64,000 nt of DNA. Origin: Aurantiochytrium sp. KH105. Its lineage: Eukaryota; Sar; Bigyra; Thraustochytrida; Thraustochytriidae. How positions within the stretch are numbered: position 1 is the first letter of the stretch; each line of letters begins with the position of its first letter. The notes below the pieces were generated by a model. The model searched no databases and was not told the origin of the DNA. It saw only the letters and a program-made list of their open reading frames with translations. The translations under genes were made by a program, and so were the position numbers. The DNA lies in assembly GCA_003116975.1 (NCBI GenBank), contig BGKB01000016.1, positions 65,127-129,126 on the forward strand, given 5' to 3'. This document shows positions 40,324-51,493 of this stretch, one piece after another.

Positions 40324-41991
40324 TCAAAGCGTGGGGATGACGGAGGGGAGGGCAGCCGGCATGGAGGACGAGGGCGGAATGTGACGTGTCATGGTCATGA
40401 TGTCGTCGTCGTCGTCTAGATCGAAAACGGCGCCATCGTCGTGATCCTCGTCATCATCAGCATCGTTCTCGCCGTCGTCCTCGTCGTCAGGCTGGCGGTG
40501 TTGCTGGCGAGGCTGCTGTGCGTGGCGGGGAGCGAGCGGCAGGCCTGTGCGAGGCAGCTCGAGACGCGACATGCTCATATGGTCAGGGGACTGGTCCGAG
40601 GAGAATTCGTCGGACTCGGAGTCCTCGGCGCGCGTGTCATCGTTTCCGCTGTCTTCGTCAGCCTCAAATATGGTATCGAAGGAGTTGAGACTGGCGTCGA
40701 GCTGATCAACCTGGTCTTCTTGCTGCTGTCCCCGCAGCATTTCCTTGTCCTGCTGCTGGATGCGCTGCTTGAGGTGGAGTGCGTCGGCGTCGAGCTGGGC
40801 CTGCGACCCTGTGCAGGCACCCGCCACAATGCCTTGGCCCGTGCGCTGTTCGTTGGGGTTTTGCTGATGAGCGCCACGCACAAGCTCATGCTCGTTGTTT
40901 TGTTGGTGCTGAAAGTCTTGGTCGTTGTTTTGCTGGTGCTGCTGGTGTTGGTGTTGGTGCTGTTGCTGTTGCTCGTGGAGCTGCTGTTGCTGTTGCTGTT
41001 GAAGTTGCTGGGGATGGTGAGCGCGACCGCGAGACTCGTGGCGCGCCTGGCTGGCGACTTGGTGCGAATGCAAGACGGCGTAGCGAACCGTATCGCATAC
41101 GGTTGCGCCGGCTTGCAAGAGACGTTCACCAATGGCGCTGTGGCCCTCCATGACTGCCCAAAAGAGGGGTGGGCGGCGGCGTTTATCGGCGAGCTCGACG
41201 TCTGCACCATGGCGCAGCAAAAGTTCGGTGCAAACAGCGGAGCCTTCGCGCACAGCCCAGGCGAGTGCAGTCATGCCGACTCGGTCGCGACGGTCTATTT
41301 TCGCACCATAGTCAAGGAGACGTTTTGCGGTCTCCAAGTGCCCGTTCTGGCAGGCAGCCATAAGAGGCGTGAAGCCTGTGGCGTCGGGGAGGTCGACGCG
41401 GCTTCCGTTGCGTCGCAGAATATCTACGCAGTTTGTGCGGCCATTGGTGGCGGCGTAAAGCATGTGGGTGAGGCCATGCTTGTTGAAAAAGGAGTAACCG
41501 GTCTCGCCGGAGCGGCTGACGGCGTACTTGATGGCCCGGAGAAGCAGGTGCGCCACCAGGGCGTGACCGTCTCGCACAGCGTACATGAGCGCATCGAAGC
41601 CGCGTGCGTCGGAGTCCATGGGGCTTGCACCGCGATCGAGCAGCGTCTCGACGATGCTGAGTTCGCCGGCACGCGCGGCGATCATTAAAGGGGTGAGGCG
41701 AAGCGACCCAAAGCGCTCTCCCGGGGAGCACTCGAGGAGACCCTCTACCTCGTCGGCCTGGTCATCGAGAAGGCATTTGCGCAGATCGACGGAGCCCCTA
41801 TCATTGAGACTGAAGCTGACTGCCTTGTGGTGCGAGCCAAGGGTGCCGGGGGAGCGCGATACGACGGCATCTGACCCGATGCGAGGCGTGCAGTGTCTGC
41901 GGCTGCCCACGAAGGAGACGTTGCGCGCGCGTTTGCGGATGGAGACCCGATCAAACTTGTCTTCCACCTCTTCGAGTTCGTTCCGCAGCAT
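40324..41991 (-). CDS. Ankyrin-repeat protein with Gln-rich and acidic C terminus
   Basis: 555 aa from ATG 41991. Residues ~70-320 contain about seven ankyrin repeats; the clearest are RLTPLMIAARAGELSIVETL, GFTPLMAACQNGHLETAKRL, GMTALAWAVREGSAVCTELL and PPLFWAVMEGHSAIGERLL. One repeat is longer and irregular (TGYSFFNKHGLTHMLYAATN). The C-terminal half is disordered: a Gln/His-rich tract from CAG/CAA codons (about 40900-41010), then acidic runs ending in an Asp-rich segment. No other domain is seen, so it is a scaffold of unknown partner. Antisense frames over this gene are by-products of its repeats. Confidence 0.85.
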   Translation of the reverse strand: MLRNELEEVEDKFDRVSIRKRARNVSFVGSRRHCTPRIGSDAVVSRSPGTLGSHHKAVSFSLNDRGSVDLRKCLLDDQADEVEGLLECSPGERFGSLRLTPLMIAARAGELSIVETLLDRGASPMDSDARGFDALMYAVRDGHALVAHLLLRAIKYAVSRSGETGYSFFNKHGLTHMLYAATNGRTNCVDILRRNGSRVDLPDATGFTPLMAACQNGHLETAKRLLDYGAKIDRRDRVGMTALAWAVREGSAVCTELLLRHGADVELADKRRRPPLFWAVMEGHSAIGERLLQAGATVCDTVRYAVLHSHQVASQARHESRGRAHHPQQLQQQQQQQLHEQQQQHQHQHQQHQQNNDQDFQHQQNNEHELVRGAHQQNPNEQRTGQGIVAGACTGSQAQLDADALHLKQRIQQQDKEMLRGQQQEDQVDQLDASLNSFDTIFEADEDSGNDDTRAEDSESDEFSSDQSPDHMSMSRLELPRTGLPLAPRHAQQPRQQHRQPDDEDDGENDADDDEDHDDGAVFDLDDDDDIMTMTRHIPPSSSMPAALPSVIPTL

Positions 41992-42474
41992 GTTCTTGTT
42001 GGTTTGCCGGTCGCGTCGCGGGCACCTTGCGGGTGTGCCCGTCCGCTCTGCCGGCCCCGGTCCGTGGCTGGCCAGGGTGGACGGGCGGGTGCGCGGCCCG
42101 CACGCTCACGAGCGTGCGCGCGTGTCGCCCACTCGAGCCACCCAATCCAACCTCGCCTCGCCAAATGGGCGATAATCCCGCCCCCGCGTCAGTCCTTTCG
42201 CAGCTTGCTTGGGCTTTCTGCGCGCTCGCTCTCTCGTTTCTGCGTCTGCCTCCCCGTGGCTGTCCGGCTGACTGCCTGCCGGCGCGTCTGTCTCTCCGTC
42301 TGTCTATCTCCGCTCGCAGGTCGGGTTCCGAGCAGCCCTTGCTCGTGCTTGTGTTCGTCCTTGCGCAAGCCGAGCTGCACGTGCTTGTCTCGCTCGCTCG
42401 CTCGCAGTGGCCAGAGATACGAACGACGGCGCAGCAGGAACTGCGCTCGGCAGTTGCTCGAGATCCCTAGGCCG

Positions 42475-42592
42475 AGCAAGAGCTCGCGCTCGCGCTCGCC
42501 CTCGAAGCCGGCCTCGCCCTCGAGGTCGACCTCGAAGTTGGCCTCGACCTCGAACTCGAACGCGAACTCGAGCACGGGCTCGAGCACGGGCG
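42475..42592. repeat. Degenerate CTCGAN hexamer array
   Basis: Run of CTCGAA, CTCGCC, CTCGAG and CTCGAC words. Every reading frame is low complexity (for example Leu-Glu or Ser-Arg alternations). Confidence 0.75.
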
Positions 42593-44065
42593 CTGTGGTC
42601 CTACGTATGTATGTAGTCTGTATGTTTGTACGTATGCAGAGGCACGCAGATCAGAGGCTCCGGCGGCAGCGCCAGGCAGGCCTTCCGTCCGCGCGGCCAG
42701 GGCGCCGCCTCGCGCCGTCTCCCGCTGCCTTGGGCGCGCGAAGGGCGGGCGCGCGCGGAGCTCGCTCGCGTCGCGCGGCGTCGCAGCGCTCTGATCGACT
42801 CGGATCCACGCCGGGCAGGCAGGCAGGCCAGGCCAAGCCAAGCCAAGGCGCAGACAGCGGTACGTTCAAACCCGATCCCGCGGACTCCGGCGGCTGGCCG
42901 CTGGCCGCGCTGGCGCTGGCGCAGGCGCTCGGGACCCGGCGCGCGAGCGGGCTCCGGCGCGCGCGGGCTGGCGGGCGGGCGAGCGGGCGGGCGGGCGGGC
43001 GGAGCCGGCGGCGGAGGGAGGGAGGTTGTCGTGTCTGCGGCGCGAGGAATCGCCGCCGGCCTCTCTCCGCCAGACGGAAGGCCCTGGTTAAACCCGTATG
43101 TGAATGGGACTGGCGATTCCTTTCTCTTGCCGCCCGCGGTTCAAATTCTTTCCTGCTTGCGCCGCCTGCGCCTCCGCCCCGCCCCGCGGGCCCCTCATTC
43201 CACCGCCTTTCGTGCCGCGCGCCCCGCGCCACTACGAGTTTAAGCACGCCCACCACCGAACCGCGGGGGGCGGCCCGCCCCCACACCCGCCCCGGGCTGT
43301 GGCGCGGAACAAGCTGCCCAGCACCCCGCATCTTTCCCATCACGAGCACGCTGCGGGACGGCCCCGCCAGCCAGCCGAGCGGCCGCCGCCTGCGCACTAC
43401 TAAACAGTACAACTACCTACCTAACCACCGCGCCGCGTCCTCGTCCCTCTGCATCTCGTCCTCCTCCTCCGCCGGCCTTCAACGTAAAAGTCCTGGCCTT
43501 CCGCCGACCCCGGCGCCTCCCGCGGCAGACAAGATTCTAGCCCGCTATGCACTGCCTTTCGCCGCCGGCCCTGGCCAGCCATTCCGCGCGGCGCGTGGCG
43601 AGCCTTTCTCTCCATTCGGCCGGCTGCGGCCACTGCGCGCAAGTGCGGTATCCGCGTCCGCAAGTCGACTATAGGCCCGCGCGTCCTTGCCCGCCAGCGA
43701 GTGACTGACTGGCCAGCGTCGCTGCGGGAGACTGCGGCCCTCAGCGGTCCCGCAGCGGCGGCGGGCCTCCGGCCGGCCAGTCGCATCGAGTCCGCGTGCG
43801 CAATGGATGGACGGATGGGTGGATGGACGGGATGCGCGCCGCCGCGGCCACTCGTTGCGCCTTCGCCCGGCCGGCTCGATCGCGCTCATGGTCTCGAGCA
43901 GCCAGCCGGCCGGCCAGCCAGCCAGACAGAGTGGAGTTTTCCGCGGCTCGTCCTGGCGGGGAGGGCGCGAGCGAGAAGCGCGGAAGGCGGCGGAGGACAA
44001 GTCTTAGGACCGCGGTTCAGGCGTGCTGGCACGCTGGCGGGGGCGAGCGGACGAACGAACGGTTA

Positions 44066-44130
44066 AAATTCTTTCTTTCTTCTGTTGTTTTTTCTTTTCT
44101 TTTCTTTTCTTTCTTTTTTCTTTCCTTTTT

Positions 44131-44164
<34 letters not shown>

Positions 44165-44312
44165 TATGCGTGCAGTGCGTGTAGTAGTATAAGTGGGAAT
44201 ACGCAACGTAGGAAAGAGGAAGGAAGGCGGCGACGGAGGAAGGAAGGAAGGAAGGAAGGAAGGGGAAAAGGGAAGGAAAGAAAGAAATGGAAAGAAAGAA
44301 ACAAGCAAAGCC
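44066..44312. repeat. Polypyrimidine tract followed by complementary polypurine tract
   Basis: Bases 44066-44165 are almost entirely T/C (TTTC and TTCTT units); 44208-44312 are almost entirely A/G (GGAA and GAAA units). The two halves are reverse-complementary in kind, so they could form an imperfect hairpin about 100 bp long with a ~40-bp loop, or triplex DNA. Confidence 0.75.
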
Positions 44313-46690
44313 ACTGGTCGTCCGTCGGTGGTCGCTATCGCAGGCGCGCGCGGCAGCGGGAAAAAGACAAGACGAGTCGAGAAAACTCGCTGCACTCGCC
44401 AGCTCCAGGTTTACCTTCTCGAGACCTGCCGCTGCTGGCCACCTCACTCGCTCTCTCTCTCTCTCCAGCCATTCAGCTCAGCCAGCCAACCAGACAGCGA
44501 CGAATTCTTGAGCCAGGCGAGCGAGGCCAGGCCGCGGGTGCAGGCCAGTCATGAGCCAGCCACCGCCCGCATCAAGCAGAAAGAAGGAGAGAAAGAAGTG
44601 AGCTAGACAACTGCCGAGACTTGGACGAGTCGGCTTTTGCAAACCGCCCCACTGACAGCCAGCCAACCAACCAAGTATAGGCTGGCACGAATTTAATAGG
44701 TTCGCTGGCCACTCTTTCACCTCAGCACTTCAGAAATCGCTGGCAGTGGTGGCTCAGGAGTCCTGGCGCGAGTCACGGCCTCGAGAAAACTGCCGTGATA
44801 GTCGGCCGGCTGCGGCTGGAATGGATTGCAGTGGATTGGCGGCTGCAGCTGCGGCCGAAGCGATGGAGGAAGCGAAGGAGGAAGCGAAGTTGGGCGGGGT
44901 CGCAAGCTGCAGCAGCAGCCAGCTGACTCTGCCCAGGAAAAGAAAAAGAAAAGGAAAGGAAAAGAAAGAAAAGTGATTGGTTGGTATAGGCGGAAGCAGC
45001 AGAGGGAAGGACTGAGAATAAAGAAAGAAGCAAATGAACAAAAGTGGAGAGGCCGCGCGAGGCGAGAGCGCGGAAATTGATTGATTGATTGATTCATTGA
45101 TTTTTCGAGACAACAGCGCGCATTGAACGCCACATCCACATGGCGGCCGCGCCGCTGCAGCGCTCCAAGGCGCCGTCGCTCGCTCGCCGGCTCGCTCGGG
45201 TGCATCAGCTGCAGCATGCGAGCGTCACGTGCGGAAACCACGCACGCCAGTTGCCATGCGGCGGCTCGACGGAACCCCTTCTCTGCACTCAGCCCCGCAA
45301 CTCGTGGCTGGCACAGAAGAAACCAGCTGCAGCAGCAGCACGTCTGCGGCAGCGACGACGGCCGCCGGCGCGGGGAAGGGCGAAGTACATCCACCGTCGG
45401 CAGGCACCAGCAGCAGCAGCCAACATGGCCAGTGGCAGCTGCAGCTGCCAGCGGTCCGCAGGATGATCGCGCGCGGAGCGGGGATGGCGGAATCTATGGT
45501 CACTGTGCCCTTGGAACTTCCGGCCCCGTCCCCGCGGCCAGCGCGAAGCCACTCGGCTCACGGTGAGCACGGCCGGCAGTTGCCAGCATTGCCAGCGGCC
45601 ATGGCGGCGCGGGCTTTGCTGTTCCAGGCCCAGGAGGAGCTTGGTCTTGAACATGCCGCCGGTCGAGGACGTGCTTCTCCTCCCCCTCGCGCGAGAGGAA
45701 GGAGGGGGAGTAGAAGCAGTGAGCTCACGGTCGGCCGGGACGGGTCGGTCATGGCGATGGCTCAATTTATTATAGCCTAACTGTAAAATGGTACGATCAC
45801 CGTCGAGGAGGGCTCGCTGGGCGATGGATGGGTGGACCGACGATGGGTGGTGCGGACGGTCCGGGGATCAATCTTCGAAAAACGGGCATGGTCGATGCTC
45901 GTTCGTCCATCCGCCGTGGCCATCCATCGTAGACTTTTTCTTCTACAAACGAACAAACAAAAAAACAAACAAACAAGAATGTCTGGCGCCGGACCTGACC
46001 TGCAGTGAGGCGTGAAGAGGAAAAGAAGCTGTGGCTGTGGAGGCGTGGCTGGCTGGCTCCACTGGTGGCTGTCGCACGGCACGCCTCTGCCTCGTTATTA
46101 CGGACGCACGCAGCCTGGCAGGCTGCGCGTACGTACGTATAAACGCGCACGAGGAGGACACGCATGGATGGCGGAGCGGGAAACCAAAGTTTTGAGCGAG
46201 CCAACCATTTCCGGGACAAGTAAGGCCGAGCGAGTGTCGCGTCCGTACTTACTGTCAGCAGTGGCAGTGGCTATAGCACAGCCACCGAAGTCTCCGCCGA
46301 GGCTCTCCTCTCTCCCGGAAGGCTTCTTCTACTACCAGCCAGCTCCAGCGGCTCGAAGTCGGCAGCGGCGGCTGTTGCAACGACGAAGCTTGCTTTCGTG
46401 ACCAGCCATAAAAATAGGTGGCTCCCGCCGCCGTTGGCGTGCCAGCCATCCAGCCTGTCACGACAGCTGACAGCGGATACAGACGAATGCGCCCGTCCTC
46501 GGCGTCAGTCACGCGCGGTACGGCCGCCACGGGTGGTTTCGGGCCGCCGGTCAGCCCCACCTCGGCCTGGTCCAAGCGAGGCCTGGCTTGGCGAGGCCCG
46601 GCAGGCGGCGCCGCGCACAGCCACCCAGTTGCTCCCGACCCGTGTGCAACGGACATTTTGGGCGCACGGTGAGCCAGGTGCGCTAGCCCT

Positions 46691-47104
46691 GGATAGCGCA
46701 AGTTGGTTACCGTTTTGGTAACCAATTTAGAAAATTTAGAATTTGCAGATAATTTTCATTTGCGCAAAACCTGTCAGAAAAAGTCACATGGATCGAAAAC
46801 GACTGTTCCTGTGCACCTCTTGGCCAAACCTGATGAAGTTCTGCTTCGTGCAGCACAATTTATGCGTCTGCAAAGTCAGCGGCTGAGCAATTAAAAACGG
46901 TCTATTTGCCATTAAAACACGAAAATAGGTTGGGTACCGAAATGGTAACATAAATTAACTATAGAGTTATATGAGGATCAAGAAAGGGTTGTGCAGGTCG
47001 GAGATATCGGCAAAACAGACCCGATATGGGCCATGCGTCTTGGCCGATCAAGTCTGGAAATAATTCTGGCTTGAAAGATGATGGAGATGGTTGTTTTATC
47101 TCGA
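46691..47104. repeat. AT-rich block with GGTTACC-type inverted repeats, possible MITE or transposon end
   Basis: GGTTACC-GTTTT-GGTAACC forms a perfect 7-bp-stem hairpin at 46714-46732. A related, roughly inverted motif (GGTACCGAAATGGTAAC) sits near 46935-46953. Composition falls sharply in GC compared with both sides except the transposase remnant it adjoins. It may be one end of that element or a separate small element of about 240 bp. Confidence 0.35.
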
Positions 47105-48110
47105 TTAGATGTCTAGAGGACCTTGCCGTTCGTTCGAATTTCTGCTGCTGCGTCTTGATCTGGTCTCGGCAAGAGCGTCAGCGATAGCCTTGGAGGAATG
47201 AGGGATGAACGGGTCTTCATGCCGATGTACAAGATCATAGCACCCTTTGCAAAATGCAGCATTGCACTTGCAGCACCAATAGGTTGTTGTTCTTGGTTTG
47301 CGCGTATGCGGAGATGGCGTTGTTCCGTCTTTCCTTGCGTCATCACAGATCCGGCAGCAAACGAGACATTTCCGGCGCGTTGCAACCTTACCTCGTCCCC
47401 GGATCGACTCATGGTGATGTTCTTTAGGCAAAGTAAAGCGATGACATAAAACGTCCGACGTCCACCGGTTGCGACCTGAACTTGGTCTCGTTGAGTCGCT
47501 GGAGCTTTGAGCTCGTCCTTGTCAGCAAAAGGAAAGCTGTTCGTGCGTCTGCAAGTCCCGACAAACTTGACGCCAAGCCTTTGGAGAACCTGGAAAATAT
47601 TCGTCTCTTTGTCTTTTTCTTGGTTGCGAGCGATTGAAAGGTATCCACGGTCGATGAACAAAGTCAAACTTCGCGCGACATTTCCTATAGCCTCCTCTCC
47701 AGGATTGCATGTGAGTCCACGAACAGCAAGCTCAATAACGCTGTGCAGCTGTCTTCTGAGAGACTCAACCCACGTCTGGACGATGAAACCCGTGGTAATG
47801 GAGGCGACAACATGTACGACAGGTTGTCCTTTTCTGCGTTTGGTAGGCGTAAGGCGAACACCAAATTTTTCGAAAGCTTTGGAGCTAAATGGGAGCTTAT
47901 CGTCATCGAGATCAACCCACGTGACACTAGGAACGAAAAACATACGTACCCAGTGAGATCTCGCAGCCTCCTCCACATCGTAAAGATGCCTGCTCATCGA
48001 GAAAGCAGCTGAAGATGTCCCGTCAGCCATATCTTTCTCTCTGTTTGGACGATCGAGGCCCATTGCTTTTCGAACGCGGCGGTAGCCNCCACACCTCGTG
48101 TAACGAACAG
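47105..48110 (-). pseudogene. Decayed piggyBac-like (DDE_Tnp_1_7) transposase
   Basis: A minus-strand frame of about 330 residues has the catalytic-core pattern of piggyBac-type transposases. It shows an acidic VTWVDLDDDKLPF block, GQPVVHVVASITTGFIVQTW, an FIDRGYLSIARN segment like the second catalytic Asp block, and VGTCRRTNSFPF, like the family's VGTxRxNRxxxP. Near 47420-47450 the frame shifts. The other frame (to 47105) encodes a Cys-rich C-terminal domain (CLVCCRICDD...YWCCKCNAAFCKGCYDLVH), matching the zinc-binding tail typical of the family. The N-terminal third is missing, and the third catalytic Asp region seems deleted. An ambiguous base (N) lies at 48088, near its 5' edge. No matching terminal repeats could be paired. 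Confidence 0.6.
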
Positions 48111-50472
48111 CGCGAAGCAAGCCACCAACAGCCGCAGCCGCGCGCGTATACCATAAATTTTATTTATTTTTGGAGGCCGCTGCCGGCAGCAGCAGCTGCA
48201 GCTGAAGTGGTAGGCGTCACCGTCAGCGTCTGCGGCAAAAGCGTCTGCGGCTGCGGCTGCAGCAGCAGCAGCTGCAGCTACAGCAGCTGTAATGGCCGCT
48301 GTCAAGTACTGCGTGCACAACATGGAGTTGACGAACTTGAAACCCTCCCGTCGTGAATCGTCTTGCGTCGTTTCGTCTCGTCTTGGCCGGACAAAGACGA
48401 CGCCGCACTGCGCTCGACCGAGGAGGAGGTTGCTGCTGTCATTGCCACAATCCACAAGATGCGATGCGCGGCGTCGCTCATAACCACTCGAATGGAGTGT
48501 GACTTCGCCATGCCCGTGCACAGCTCGGACGTAAATGCGTGTGTGCTCGGAGAAGCAACAACGGTGCAGCACGGACGTGAGAAATGAGGGCACGCGGCTG
48601 CGGCATACGTGGGCTTCTACGACTTTCCATCTCCTTTGGATGAGGTTTCTCTGGTTGGTTGGTTGATTGGTTGGCACAGGCGACGAAAGAAGAAGCGCGG
48701 CCAGCGTGCACAGCTCGGCCGTGCTGCTGCGGGAAGCTGCCACCGCGCGAGGGCAACAACCGACAACTTCAACTTGAAGAAGAGCGGCAGTGGCGGCGGT
48801 CCACGGGCTGGTTTTCGCCTCCGAACACTGAAAGGTAGCCCGCGATGCTGTGCAGCACGACGCGAACGTGCTGCTGCTACAGGTGACAGCGACAGCGGCT
48901 GCGTCTGCGAGGACGGACGCGGCGGTATGCAGACGCAGTACAGACACGCCTGAGGAAAGCGAAAGATTGCTCGCGCGGCTGCGCCTCCAAGGGTTTTCTT
49001 CTATCGACAGAGGCCGCAGTGCAGTGCAGAGCAAAGCATTCGAGCCTCGAGTTACTCGCTTTCTACCTTTTTACTAACACCACAGAACCTTGCAGGCTCA
49101 GGTCAGAAGAAAATAGAACGGAGCAGTCGAACGTTGGCATCGACGAGAGGCCGGGTTGTGTAGTAAGGTGCCGCACCGCTTGCAACGAAGGGGCTGGCGA
49201 TCGATGGCTGGGCTGGCTGGCCGGGGCTGGCTGGTTGGCTGGCTCGTACCGGATGTTATATTTGTCCGATGCCGTTGCCGAACGCGAGCAGCAGCAGCTG
49301 CAAGGTGATGGGTAATGGATCGGTTCTTGGACTTGAGGGTCGGTGTCTTGTTCTTCTCTGTGGATGCAAAGGCCTTGACGCAGAGGACTTCTGTGCATCA
49401 CCTGAACCATGGAAGATACATCACGTTGTTTTATTGCTGACGCTCGTTTATCTTGCAGCAAAAAAAAATATTTGTCGTCAGCGTCTGCTGCTGCTTGCCC
49501 GAGGAGCTATGAGAAACAGCAACAAGTGGAATTGACTGTAGAAGGTGCGTAGCAGCCAACTCCGAAGTGACATTGCAACGATGTGTCCACGAACTCGACG
49601 TCGCTTGGCGCCTGCTCACCATGAATCCTTGGCTTCTTAACTTGCTCGCTCTGGGCGAGGCTGCGCTATTTCTCGCTGTATGTCTTTCGAGTAATGCGGC
49701 GCTGTGAGCAAGGGCGCCAGTGAGGTTCATCTCGGCATGTTTGCGATTTGCAACAATGCTTCTTCTTCTTCTGGCTATCTCTGTCCTTTTTCGAGCAAAC
49801 TGAAAAGGTGTGCAAAGTAGGCCAGGCAGTTTCTCTGCCATTCCTTATTACTGGGCAACTTTGCGACACAGAGAATCCTCTACTTTATTTGCAGCATTCT
49901 ATGAACCGGGGATAGACATAAAATCAACACCTTTTTATACCCATGATATTCAAAGAAACGACAGCGCGCAAGAAAGGTAGGCGCCGATCTTCGTAAAAAT
50001 CACACAAGAAAAGTTACAAAGTAGCATTCCAGCACAAAAAACGCGCTGGGCCGCAGGTACTCTCAAAATCTGCTGGGAAGAGACTTTTCTTGACTTGACT
50101 TGGTTTGGCTTTGCTTTGCGTTTTCTTCGATTTGCGGTATCCCACGTCAACCAAGAAAACTTTTGACTGTCGTCAATCATGCGCGACAGTCTTATCTTTT
50201 TCTTTGTCACAGTCTCGTTGGGCCTACGTTTTTGTCATGCATTGTAATGAGAAACCTCGCGAGACATCTCCCAGGCAATGGCATCTTCTGTCTAGCGTCC
50301 CGATTGCAAATTGCCAAAGCGAAGCACCTTTCGTTCAGTCAAGACAACAAGGACAATCGCGATAACTTCAAGCATAGTTTGCACAAATGCATAAAGAGAC
50401 GAACAAGAAAGAAAGAAAAAAGAACAACAAGATGAGAAGCAGTGCAAAAGGCGAATGTGTATTAGAAAAAGA
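48111..50472. other. Gene-poor region, right part
   Basis: No convincing gene. The CAGCAGCTGCAGCTG-rich segment at 48180-48300 gives poly-Ala or poly-Gln frames. TTGGTTGG (48652-48672) and GGCTGGCTGG (49205-49240) words recur. The last ~500 bases are AT-richer and probably hold the 3' UTR of RPL11. Confidence 0.45.
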
Positions 50473-51493
50473 TTAGACAAGGATGCCCTCGAACTTCTTC
50501 TGGAACCACGCCATGGTCTCGCCACGGCTCACCTTGTGCGAGGCGCCGACCCGCGAGCGGCACTTCTTGCGCTTGGAGATACGCCAGCCCTTGCGGCCCA
50601 TCACAACGTAAAAGTCCATGCCGTAGATGCCGGTGTTGGGATCGTACTTGAGACCGAGATCAATGTGCTCAGTAATACCGAAGCCGAAGTTGCCCGACTC
50701 GGAAAAGTTGACCTTCTCCAGCTCGTATTCCTTGACCTTGAGGCCGCGCTCCAAGATCTCCATGGCCTTGTCGCCGCGGACGGTCACGTGGCAAGAGATC
50801 TTCTCGTTACGGCGGATACCGAAGCCGCGAAGAGTGTATCGTGCCTTGGACTGGCACACCTTCTGCTCAGAGAGCTGCTCGAGAACCTTGCTGGCGCGGG
50901 TGAGACGATCACCGCTCTCGCCGACGCAAATGTTCAGCACGAGCTTCTCCACGCGGAGCTCCCGCATCGGGTTGTTCTTGCCCTTGTTTTCCGCCTGTGA
51001 TACGTCAAGTCAATTCGCAAGCGAGCGATTTTCGTCAGTCATTGCCTGTTCATCATCTTTCCCCTCTCGATCGATGGTGCTTGTATCTGCACGCTCGCAA
51101 AGGCCCGCGACAACAAGGGAGAAACGCAAGCGAAGGGATCAAAGAGAATCCCCAGAAGGCCAAAAGGTTGCCATGGAGCGGAAAGGAAAGCGTACAGCCG
51201 AACAAAAGTCCGTCAGAACGGGTAACCTGTCATTGAACTCCGCAGCGCGCCATCCTCATTGTTCTCCCTCGCTTTGCCGTTCATCTCCCTCCCGTCGCAG
51301 TCGTCCACCTCGCGCAAGCGTCTCGTCGGCGCCGGCGCTCGCTCGACGCCGCCATTTCCCCATTTCCCGCTCCCTCTCGGTCCGAGCGGGCGGAGCTCTC
51401 GACGGGAGAGCGCAGCGAGCTCTCCGCGCGTCCGCTCCCGCGCCGCGCCGCGCCCCGCGCCGCGCGCCCCGCGCCGCGCCGCGCACGTACCAT
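50473..51493 (-). CDS. RPL11: 60S ribosomal protein L11 (uL5), two exons
   Basis: Large-subunit protein that contacts 5S rRNA in the central protuberance. Exon 2 (50994-50473) encodes [20 protein letters not shown] and onward, closely following animal RPL11 ([51 protein letters not shown]). Its frame opens without a start. The ATG lies 496 bp upstream at 51493-51491, directly followed by donor GTACGT, and the acceptor is TATCACAG at 50995. Splicing gives [10 protein letters not shown]..., 174 aa, the expected family length. The intron thus falls immediately after the start codon. Upstream (51628-51664, in gene-sense orientation) are two 20-bp-spaced copies of GCGCAAGTGxAGAATGG, and a telobox-like AAACCCTA is at 51779-51791. 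Confidence 0.95.

Larger units (their letters stand above)
41992..46690. other. Gene-poor low-complexity region
   Basis: About 4.7 kb without a supportable gene. Open frames on both strands are Arg/Ala/Ser- or Lys/Glu-rich translations of short words (CTCGAN hexamers at 42480-42590, CCAGCCAGC, TTCTTTC/GGAAGGAA). Composition is GC-rich to 44.0 kb, then pyrimidine/purine-skewed, then mixed. A promoter-like paired GCAAGT motif occurs at 43637-43665, without a recognisable downstream gene. Confidence 0.5.

Noticed and set aside
40441-41688. 415-codon plus-strand frame over the ankyrin gene
   Set aside because: Leu/Val-rich by-product of reverse-complemented CAG and GAC repeats; the minus-strand ankyrin frame is clear.
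41893-43674. 593-codon plus-strand frame
   Set aside because: Arg/Ser/Ala-rich low complexity with no domain. It overlaps the 5' end of the ankyrin gene and simple repeats.
47994-49034. 346-codon minus-strand frame spanning the ambiguous base
   Set aside because: Poly-Ala from a CAG/CTG region, contains the N, and has no recognisable domain.
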